A stretch of DNA of 5,065 nt from JBBQHM01 sp038323965 (GTDB taxonomy: Bacteria; Verrucomicrobiota; Verrucomicrobiia; Chthoniobacterales; UBA10450), in contig JBBQHM010000141.1 in the NCBI GenBank assembly GCA_038323965.1, positions 1 through 5,065 of the forward strand, given 5' to 3'. Under the pieces are notes generated by a model that saw only the letters and a program-made list of their open reading frames with translations, made no database searches and had not been told where the DNA came from. This document shows positions 1 through 5,065 of the stretch, piece by piece. The stretch's first letter is position 1; each line of letters starts with the position of its first letter. The position numbers and the translations under genes were made by a program.

Positions 1-1377
1 CGAGTTGGCCGCGTTCGCAGAGCGCGGATTCATTTCGAGAAAATAGGTCGCGGGCACGAGTTGCGGCATGAGATGGTAGATGAAGGTGTCGTTGTAAATC
101 GTGCGACGAAAATCTTCCGGCCCAACCACCAGGCGCTGCCCGGGCTCGGAAATCCGCTCCAGTTCATCAAGGATTTCCCCGGTCGTCAGGGCGGTGATTT
201 CGTCGGCGAGGAAGAAGGAGCGTCCGCGGTGCACGACTTTGTATCCAAGGCCGCCGGAGGCTGGAATCATGGGATCTGCTCCGCGCTGCCGCGAGTAGCC
301 AATCCTGACCATGGTCAAAAAATAATCCCGCACGAACGGAAGCGAAGCGGCGATGACGGAAGTCAAAACTGCGGTTGCCGCGAGCGGCGCGATCCAGCGC
401 CGCCGTGCTTCACTGCCTCTGAGTTGCAATAAGGTCACTAATCCCACCACGGTAAATCCGAGCGGGATGAAGGAGGCAAAAAGCACGTGAGGAAAATCGA
501 AACGCTGGAGCGCATAGGGAATTGTCCCCGCACTGAGCAGCGCCACCGCAAGCAGCATTCGCCCTCGCGCGTGGTCACGTCGGCTCGCGAGCGCAGTGAT
601 CGCCGCCACGACGGTAATCGCGCAGCCTGCCACCTGCAGCCACATCGCATACCAACAGGCCGGATCCGCCGCAGTGATGGGAAGGCGCCGAGTCGGATTC
701 AATCGGAACACAGGGTAGAAAAACAGTGCGTCAGCTAATTTCGCCGGGCCGATAATGGCCGCGAAAAATAGCAACGGCATCAGTGCCATGGTCACGCCGA
801 GGAGATAAAGAAGTATCTGGCGACGAGGCAATCCAGCCATGAGCGGCACGGCGCTGATTGAGATCGCGAGCGCAAAGTCAATCCGGCAGAGAAGAGCGAC
901 ACCGGCCAGAATCCCGCCGAGAAACGCGCGTCTCCTGGTAGCGTCGGATCCCACAGCCCATAGCGAGAAAACGGCGAAGGGAATTGCTGCGATCGACGGC
1001 ACTGCCAGCAGATCGCTGCAAACGAGCAATGATCCCGTGATCGCGGCCGCGCCCGCGCCGGCGATCACTCCCCAGCGGCGCGCAATACCGAAGATGCCGA
1101 CGATGAGCGCGAGGCGATACGCCATTCCGAGCATCCTTTCGACCCGGATATCCGCACCGAAAAGCGCGTAGGTGGAAGCGAGGAGATACAGATTGCCAGG
1201 CGGATAGACCGTTTCGAAATCACGGTAGGGCACTTTGCCGTGCAAAATTAATTCGGGATAAACGAGCAGCGCGCCCTCATCCATTGCCGCGCCCACTGAT
1301 TCCATGCGGCTCCAGAAGATCGGCAGCAGCAGCGCGATGATGGCAGCCAGAACTACGAAATTCCAACGCGCGGACAT
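1..1377 (-). CDS. GT-C-fold (PMT/ArnT-like, GT39-type) membrane glycosyltransferase, 3' end missing
   Basis: The reading frame is open from the ATG at 1377 to the window edge, giving 459 residues without a stop; the C-terminus is missing. The protein is very hydrophobic: a first membrane helix at about residues 6-22, then roughly nine or ten more between about 58 and 350. A soluble stretch follows from about 365, including YFLEMNPRSAN at 445-455. Helix 1 is followed by a loop with MDEG (32-35) and DFETVYPPGN (53-62). An acidic pair in the first external loop is typical of GT-C enzymes, which move sugars from polyprenyl-phosphate donors onto lipid, glycan or protein acceptors outside the inner membrane. 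Donor and acceptor cannot be told from sequence. A GTG six codons upstream (1395), overlapping the fumarylacetoacetase stop as GTGA, is an alternative start; neither start has a clear ribosome site. It could be a membrane protein of the same fold without transferase activity. Confidence 0.8.
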   Translation of the reverse strand, partial: MSARWNFVVLAAIIALLLPIFWSRMESVGAAMDEGALLVYPELILHGKVPYRDFETVYPPGNLYLLASTYALFGADIRVERMLGMAYRLALIVGIFGIARRWGVIAGAGAAAITGSLLVCSDLLAVPSIAAIPFAVFSLWAVGSDATRRRAFLGGILAGVALLCRIDFALAISISAVPLMAGLPRRQILLYLLGVTMALMPLLFFAAIIGPAKLADALFFYPVFRLNPTRRLPITAADPACWYAMWLQVAGCAITVVAAITALASRRDHARGRMLLAVALLSAGTIPYALQRFDFPHVLFASFIPLGFTVVGLVTLLQLRGSEARRRWIAPLAATAVLTSVIAASLPFVRDYFLTMVRIGYSRQRGADPMIPASGGLGYKVVHRGRSFFLADEITALTTGEILDELERISEPGQRLVVGPEDFRRTIYNDTFIYHLMPQLVPATYFLEMNPRSANAANS

Positions 1378-1391
1378 CGCACCGCGACTGG

Positions 1392-1395
1392 TCAC
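1392..1395 (-). promoter_or_regulatory. Possible GTGA start/stop overlap (fumarylacetoacetase to glycosyltransferase)
   Basis: The TGA stop of fumarylacetoacetase (1394-1392) overlaps an in-frame GTG (1395-1393) of the membrane glycosyltransferase. If GTG is the real start, the protein gains six residues (VTSRGA) and this junction copies the four-base overlap seen upstream; if ATG 1377 is used, the gap is 14 bases. The sequence does not decide between them. Confidence 0.35.
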
Positions 1396-2636
1396 GCCGG
1401 GAGAATGCGGCCCGTGACTTCGCCGAACCCGATTCGAAATCCGTCGCCCTGACACGAGCCGGTGATCGTCAATTCATCTCCATCTTCCAGCCATTTGCGA
1501 CTCTCGCCGCCAGGAAGCTGCAGCGGGTTCGCACCGCGCCACGTCAGCTCGAGCATGCAGCCGCGCGAGTCTTCGGTAGGCCCGCTAATCGTCCCGCTGG
1601 CGAGCAGATCTCCGGGCTGCAGGTTGCAGCCGTTCACGGTGTGATGCGCGAGTTGCTGCGACACGCTCCAATACAGGTTCTGGAAATTCGTGCGCGTAAT
1701 CGCGTGCGGAGTTTTCATCGCCGCGGTTTGAAGTTTCGCCTCGAGCTTGATGTCGAAGGTAAAATCATCGGCCCGTTTCAAGTAGTCGAGCGGGGCCGGA
1801 TCCTGTGGCGGCTGCGCGCGACGAAACGGTTCCAGCGCGTCCATCGTCACCACCCACGGCGAAATGCTCGTGCAAAAATTCTTGGCCAGGAACGGGCCAA
1901 GCGGCTGGTACTCCCAGGTCTGAATATCGCGCGCGCTCCAGTCGTTCATCAGTACGAAACCGAAGATGTGATCCTCGGCGCGATCGACCGGAATCGGTTC
2001 GCCTAACGAGTTGCCGGGGCCGATCAAAAAGGCTGCTTCAAGTTCGAAATCGAAAGCTTTACTTGCCGCAAAAACCGGCGCCTCGGCGTCCGGCGGCTTG
2101 AGCTGGCCCCTGGGGCGCTTCACATCGGTCCCGCTGACCACGATGGAACTCGCGCGCCCGTGATACGCCACCGGGAGCCATTTCCAATTCGGCATCAGCG
2201 CATTTTCCGCCCCGCGCAACATCGTCCCGACATTATGCGCGTGATGGAAGGAGGAATAGAAATCGGTGTAATCACCAATCCGCGCCGGTAACTCCATCGT
2301 CACTTCGGATTGCTTATGCAAAACGCGACCGAGCGTCGCCGCGTCATCGCGCAGGGAGGATGTGCTGGCGTCGAGCAAATGCTGGAGCTTCGCGCGCACT
2401 TTCGTCCAAACCGGTTTTCCAGCCGCGAGAAATTTGTTGAGCGTGTTGCCGGCAAAAAGTCCTTCGTTTCCGAGATGTCCCAGCGCCTCGATCGCCGTGA
2501 CGTCCAGAATCATGTCGCCGATGGCGACGCCAATTCGTGCCTCGGCGCCGCGCGGCCGGAACACGCCGTAAGGAAGGTTTTGAATCGGAAAATCCGAATC
2601 GTGCGCGACGTCGATGAAAGAGCGGGGCAAAGTCAT
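1392..2636 (-). CDS. fahA: Fumarylacetoacetase (fumarylacetoacetate hydrolase, EC 3.7.1.2)
   Basis: This cytosolic enzyme hydrolyses 4-fumarylacetoacetate to fumarate and acetoacetate, the final step of tyrosine and phenylalanine degradation via homogentisate. The 414-residue length matches the family (about 420). The N-terminal domain (about 1-118) holds LPYGVFRP and GVAIGDMILD; the catalytic domain follows. Residues align with mouse FAH at a constant shift of one. Metal ligands are D125, E198, E200 and D232; catalytic His is H132 in DFYSSFHHAHN; substrate or active-site residues are Y127, R141, Y158, Q239, K252, T256 and E363. The blocks NDWSARDIQ (231-239), HHTVNGCNLQPGDLLASGTISG (331-352) and CQGDGFRIGFG (395-405) are close to the animal enzyme. 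No key residue is missing, so it should be active. The ATG overlaps the stop of the upstream gene as ATGA, with no ribosome site visible, so translation is probably coupled. This long eukaryote-like form differs from short FAH-superfamily hydrolases. Confidence 0.97.
   Translation of the reverse strand: MTLPRSFIDVAHDSDFPIQNLPYGVFRPRGAEARIGVAIGDMILDVTAIEALGHLGNEGLFAGNTLNKFLAAGKPVWTKVRAKLQHLLDASTSSLRDDAATLGRVLHKQSEVTMELPARIGDYTDFYSSFHHAHNVGTMLRGAENALMPNWKWLPVAYHGRASSIVVSGTDVKRPRGQLKPPDAEAPVFAASKAFDFELEAAFLIGPGNSLGEPIPVDRAEDHIFGFVLMNDWSARDIQTWEYQPLGPFLAKNFCTSISPWVVTMDALEPFRRAQPPQDPAPLDYLKRADDFTFDIKLEAKLQTAAMKTPHAITRTNFQNLYWSVSQQLAHHTVNGCNLQPGDLLASGTISGPTEDSRGCMLELTWRGANPLQLPGGESRKWLEDGDELTITGSCQGDGFRIGFGEVTGRILPA
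2633..2636 (-). promoter_or_regulatory. ATGA start/stop overlap (unknown-function gene to fumarylacetoacetase)
   Basis: The fumarylacetoacetase ATG (2636-2634) overlaps the TGA stop (2635-2633) of the preceding gene. The bases just before it (ACTTCTCCC) contain no Shine-Dalgarno match, so initiation probably depends on ribosomes finishing the upstream gene. Confidence 0.75.
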
Positions 2637-3583
2637 GGGAGAAGTTTGAGTGCGCGTAGATCGACGCGCGGGTCATCGAAGCTGCAGCTGCCGAACGATG
2701 TCACCAACGACCGATGCTCGATAATTTTAGCAGCGTTCACCTCGAACTCACGCCAGCGGAAATGTGCGGCATCAAACTGGAAAGAATCGACATTTTCGTC
2801 CTCCAGCATTTTGGCAGTTTCCGCTTCATCCCAGCCATGCTCAATCGCGAGCACGCCGGCACCGAGAACGTTGAGAAAACCGTGCATTTTAGTCGCCACT
2901 TCCTCGCGGAACATTCGAACGGGATGATGCAGGCCGGCCGTAAATTTTATAGGCACCGAATACTTGGCGGCGGAGATTAGGGCCCTTGCAATCATCGCGG
3001 AGGTCGGAAAAGCATCGGCGGTAACGCCGCCAGTGCGCAGCTTGAAGCCAGCGCATTTGCCAGACTTGGAATTGCAATCCGCCAGCAAGGCGATCGTTTC
3101 CTCCGCCCGTGCCGCGGTCGCTTCGAAAAAAACCTGCGCATCAATGTCACGCAGTGCCGTGGCGGTGCGTTCGAGAAACGTCGCGCCGTAGGTAGCCGGC
3201 AAAGGAATCTCACACTGAACGACCGTTGCTCCGGTGTTGTTGAAAAGGCGGATCGACTCGATCGCGCTTTTCACGGCCTGCTCAAAAGAATCGACATCCT
3301 CCGTCTTCGGCCCGAGCGCGGAAACTTTGATCGGGGTCACGCCACCGAGATTCGTCAGGAATCGAGTGGCCTCGCCGAACTGCGCGATTGGCAACACGAA
3401 CGCATTGAGCATCCACGATTCATCTGCACGAATATAACTGGCATTATTTTGTAGCGCCGCCGCGAGGGAAAGAGTGGCGGGCGGAAAGAGCCCAGCGTAA
3501 TCGATCGAGCGCTCCAAGAGGGCGCGGAGTGAAGCAGCTGGCATGGAATCAGTTCTGACCTGATTCGGTCCTTCGTCAACCAT
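2633..3583 (-). CDS. Conserved protein of unknown function, possible TIM-barrel enzyme, coupled to fumarylacetoacetase
   Basis: I cannot assign a function. With the ATG at 3583 the product is 316 residues, soluble, with no signal peptide or membrane segment. Conserved-looking blocks are DYAGLFPPA (28-36), a CEIPLP strand (124-129), FFEATAARAEE (152-162), GFKLRTGG (179-186), KFTAGLHHP (213-221), MHGFLN (233-238) and a C-terminal SFGSCSFDDPRVDLRAL segment (296-312). Strand ends carrying E, K/R-T-GG and K-x-TAG-LHH motifs, alternating with helices, suggest an (alpha/beta)8 barrel with a polar active site that could bind an anion or form a lysine Schiff base; this is inference. The start is chosen because AGGA lies 8 bases upstream and the ATG overlaps the previous stop as TGATG. 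A longer frame from GTG 3619 or ATG 3592, or a shorter one from ATG 3544, is possible. Its stop overlaps the fumarylacetoacetase start, hinting at a role in the same catabolic route. Confidence 0.85.
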   Translation of the reverse strand: MVDEGPNQVRTDSMPAASLRALLERSIDYAGLFPPATLSLAAALQNNASYIRADESWMLNAFVLPIAQFGEATRFLTNLGGVTPIKVSALGPKTEDVDSFEQAVKSAIESIRLFNNTGATVVQCEIPLPATYGATFLERTATALRDIDAQVFFEATAARAEETIALLADCNSKSGKCAGFKLRTGGVTADAFPTSAMIARALISAAKYSVPIKFTAGLHHPVRMFREEVATKMHGFLNVLGAGVLAIEHGWDEAETAKMLEDENVDSFQFDAAHFRWREFEVNAAKIIEHRSLVTSFGSCSFDDPRVDLRALKLLP

Positions 3584-3585
3584 CA
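3581..3585 (-). promoter_or_regulatory. TGATG stop/start overlap (epimerase-like gene to unknown-function gene)
   Basis: The TGA stop of the epimerase-like gene shares its final A with the ATG of the next gene. This arrangement is a classic site for termination-reinitiation, so the two proteins are probably made in a coupled ratio from one transcript. Confidence 0.65.
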
Positions 3586-4518
3586 GGCGCATCCTGGCAG
3601 TCGCGGTTTGATGGTGCACCCCGCCCTCAATTCTCCTCGCGGCGGAATTTTCTGGATGCCCTCTTTGTCCTCGAATGCCCGCTGCTCATGATGATCGGTT
3701 AATCCCCAGCAGGGCTCGATGCAAAGGAAAGGTCCGCCGTCCGACCAGAGCGTTACGTACGGCGCATTTCCGAGATCGAAAATGAGGGATCGACCGCTGG
3801 CAACATCTGCAAACAAGAATTCAGGCGACGCCGTTTGGATTAGCTCAAGAATGAACGAGCCCGGGAGTTTCAAGCGCGCGAAGGGCATCTCACCTCCGGG
3901 AAAATCGATCTCCTCCGTTTCGCCGCTAAGATAATTCTCGGGCGAGAAATGGCGCCGATATTTTCCGGCCGGCATTTTTAACGCAAAACTCTCGAAGGAT
4001 TGCGCAGCAAAACCGGGATGAATCCCGAAGCCGACGTGTGCCGTCAGCTCGGGTTCGGCATTCGTGAACTTAAATTCCACCTCGACCGCTTCCTCACGCA
4101 GCCAGTAGGTCAGTTCAACGCTCACATTGAGCGGGTATTCGACGTGTGAAAAATCTTCCGGCGAAATCCGATAGGTCACGCTTCCATTTTCGGAAGAGAT
4201 GAGGTGCCAGCGTTTTGTCCGTAGAAAACTGTGCGTCCCGCCGCGGATCTCTTCACCACGATAAATCGATCGCCCATCTTTCAGGCGATGAAGAAAATAG
4301 CCCATCACGGTAGCATGATTTGCCCAGCCGCTTTGGACGGGTGAGAGGTCGTTATCGCGATGCAAAAATCCGATCCAGCGGCCGGATAAATCGCGCCGTT
4401 GAATACTGATTAATTCCGCTCCGAGCCGCGCGATGCCGACGCGAATTCCGCGCTCCTCGTCTTCAAGCCAATCGATGTCGAGCCCGGCGCGATGTTCTTC
4501 GCGATGCGTGAAAGTCAT
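3583..4518 (-). CDS. Aldose 1-epimerase (galactose mutarotase) family protein
   Basis: The product (311 residues from ATG 4518) has the all-beta galactose-mutarotase fold, whose members interconvert alpha and beta anomers of aldoses or act on related sugars and sugar phosphates in the cytosol. Visible signatures, numbered from the ATG, are the HSFLRTKRW segment (96-104), GFGIHPGF with the expected catalytic His at 167, and a LWSDGGPFLCIEPCWGLTD region (257-275) with the expected catalytic Glu at 268. The tail EGIQKIPPRGEL matches the usual end of the family (keGi..l.pGe). It resembles the divergent LacX/YeaD-like branch more than classical GalM, so the true substrate is open. Two residues upstream there is an in-frame TTG (4524); ATG is preferred although neither has a good ribosome site. 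Its stop overlaps the next start. No other sugar-metabolism gene is present, so its role in this amino-acid-catabolism context is unexplained. Confidence 0.88.
   Translation of the reverse strand: MTFTHREEHRAGLDIDWLEDEERGIRVGIARLGAELISIQRRDLSGRWIGFLHRDNDLSPVQSGWANHATVMGYFLHRLKDGRSIYRGEEIRGGTHSFLRTKRWHLISSENGSVTYRISPEDFSHVEYPLNVSVELTYWLREEAVEVEFKFTNAEPELTAHVGFGIHPGFAAQSFESFALKMPAGKYRRHFSPENYLSGETEEIDFPGGEMPFARLKLPGSFILELIQTASPEFLFADVASGRSLIFDLGNAPYVTLWSDGGPFLCIEPCWGLTDHHEQRAFEDKEGIQKIPPRGELRAGCTIKPRLPGCA
3592..3595 (-). promoter_or_regulatory. Ribosome binding site AGGA for the unknown-function gene
   Basis: On the minus strand AGGA lies 8 bases before the ATG at 3583, inside the last codons of the epimerase-like gene. 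It is the only well-placed Shine-Dalgarno-like motif at any of the junctions here and is the main reason for choosing this start over GTG 3619 or ATG 3592, which it cannot serve. Confidence 0.55.
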
Positions 4519-4525
4519 CCCCAAT

Positions 4526-5065
4526 TTAGGGGAATAATCCGCGCGCCGTTTTCGCCTTCAACACGCGCTCAACGCCGATCGCCATCGCCGCCATGCGGTG
4601 TGAAATCTTGTGCACCTTGGCGCGCTTGATTACCTGCGAAAAGGAGTGCTCCATGATCCGGAAAAGTTTGTCGGTCACTTCCGTCTCGGTCCACATGAAC
4701 GCCTGCAATCCCTGCACCCATTCGAAGTACGAAACGATGACGCCGCCGGCGTTGCATAGAATATCGGGAATCACAAAAAGCTCTTCCAAACGTTGATTTA
4801 AAATACGGTCTGCTTCCGGGGTGGTTGGTCCGTTGGCGCCTTCCGCCAGAATTCGGCATTGCAGCTTCGCGGCATTCTTTTCATCGATCACGCGATCGAC
4901 CGCGGCCGGGATGAGAATGTCGCACTTCTGCTCGAGCATTTCGTTAGGATCGATGCGGTCGCCCTGGTCAAACGTCTTCAGGTTCCCGTGTTTGATCACG
5001 TGCTGCTCCGCCGCTTTCACGTCGATGCCCTTCGGATTAAAGATCGCGCAGGTCGCGTCGCTGAT
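4526..5065 (-). CDS. Glutamate dehydrogenase (Glu/Leu/Phe/Val dehydrogenase family), C-terminal part only
   Basis: The frame is open to the right edge of the window and ends at TAA 4528-4526. The visible 179 residues are the C-terminal portion of a hexameric-type glutamate dehydrogenase (full length usually about 410-450), which interconverts glutamate with 2-oxoglutarate plus ammonia using NAD(P). They cover the second half of the Rossmann domain and the C-terminal helices: CDILIPAAVDRVI (48-60), AEGANGPTTPEAD (74-86), IPDILCNAGGVIVSYFEWVQ (99-118) and the terminal RVLKAKTARGLFP. In GGVIVSYFEW the V-x-x-S arrangement matches positions that contact the glutamate side chain in clostridial GDH, favouring glutamate over leucine or phenylalanine. 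Coenzyme choice cannot be judged because the GxGxxG region lies outside. SDATCAIFN (2-10) departs from the usual SDxxGGIYN. A GTG at 5020 is internal and not a start. The next gene begins 7 bases after the stop, so the two are probably cotranscribed. Confidence 0.95.
   Translation of the reverse strand: MSDATCAIFNPKGIDVKAAEQHVIKHGNLKTFDQGDRIDPNEMLEQKCDILIPAAVDRVIDEKNAAKLQCRILAEGANGPTTPEADRILNQRLEELFVIPDILCNAGGVIVSYFEWVQGLQAFMWTETEVTDKLFRIMEHSFSQVIKRAKVHKISHRMAAMAIGVERVLKAKTARGLFP

Noticed and set aside
61..1171. Several plus-strand open frames (61-432, 487-738, 839-1171) in the left third
   Set aside because: The minus strand is open without interruption from 1395 to 1 and encodes a coherent membrane protein with evenly spaced hydrophobic helices; the plus-strand frames give low-complexity R/P/A-rich peptides.
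2310..2927. A 205-codon open frame on the plus strand
   Set aside because: It lies antisense across the N-terminal part of fumarylacetoacetase and the end of the unknown-function gene, both of which are clear coding sequences; its product is rich in R, S and A with no recognisable domain, typical of antisense shadows in GC-rich DNA.
3584..3619. Extended N-terminus of the unknown-function gene from GTG 3619
   Set aside because: It would overlap the epimerase-like gene by 37 bases, uses a GTG without a ribosome site, and adds residues (MHHQTATARMRL) that do not look like part of a domain; ATG 3583 has both AGGA and a TGATG overlap.
4519..4524. TTG start at 4524 for the epimerase-like gene
   Set aside because: It adds only two residues, is a rarer start codon than the in-frame ATG at 4518, and has no better ribosome site. 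It cannot be fully excluded.
4519..4525. Possible terminator or promoter between glutamate dehydrogenase and the epimerase-like gene
   Set aside because: The gap is only 7 bases. The local CCCC/GGGG pair around TAAATT (CCCCTAAATTGGGG) is a short inverted repeat, but its 4-base stem has no following T-run, so it does not form a convincing terminator.
1..5065. Mobile element, CRISPR array, defence system or structured RNA
   Set aside because: Almost every base is explained by the five minus-strand genes; I saw no direct repeats, transposase, phage or toxin-antitoxin signatures, and no non-coding stretch long enough for an RNA gene.

Overview
All recognisable genes lie on the minus strand and run right to left as one tightly packed, probably polycistronic block: the 3' end of a glutamate dehydrogenase gene (5065-4526), an aldose 1-epimerase-like gene (4518-3583), a conserved gene of unknown function (3583-2633), a complete fumarylacetoacetase gene (2636-1392), and the 5' part of a multi-spanning GT-C-type membrane glycosyltransferase gene (1377-1, running off the window). 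No intergenic space exceeds about 15 bases, and three junctions are overlapping stop/start signals (TGATG, ATGA and a possible GTGA). I see no tRNA, rRNA, CRISPR array, insertion sequence, internal promoter or hairpin terminator.

The common theme is amino-acid carbon recovery. Fumarylacetoacetase catalyses the last step of tyrosine/phenylalanine degradation through homogentisate, giving fumarate and acetoacetate. Glutamate dehydrogenase can recycle the glutamate made when tyrosine is transaminated. The earlier enzymes of the pathway (tyrosine aminotransferase, 4-hydroxyphenylpyruvate dioxygenase, homogentisate dioxygenase, maleylacetoacetate isomerase) are not in the window. Between the two recognisable catabolic genes sit a mutarotase-fold protein and a protein family I cannot assign. 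The position of the latter, coupled on both sides, makes it the most interesting item here. The membrane glycosyltransferase at the end looks like a cell-envelope or glycan gene that shares the transcript without an obvious metabolic link.

The DNA is moderately GC-rich with ordinary bacterial coding style and few strong Shine-Dalgarno sites. The gene types fit a free-living heterotrophic soil or water bacterium; by general resemblance I would guess Verrucomicrobiota or Acidobacteriota, but this is a low-confidence inference because no phylogenetic marker is present. The window reads as chromosomal core or shell sequence and not as a mobile or defence island.
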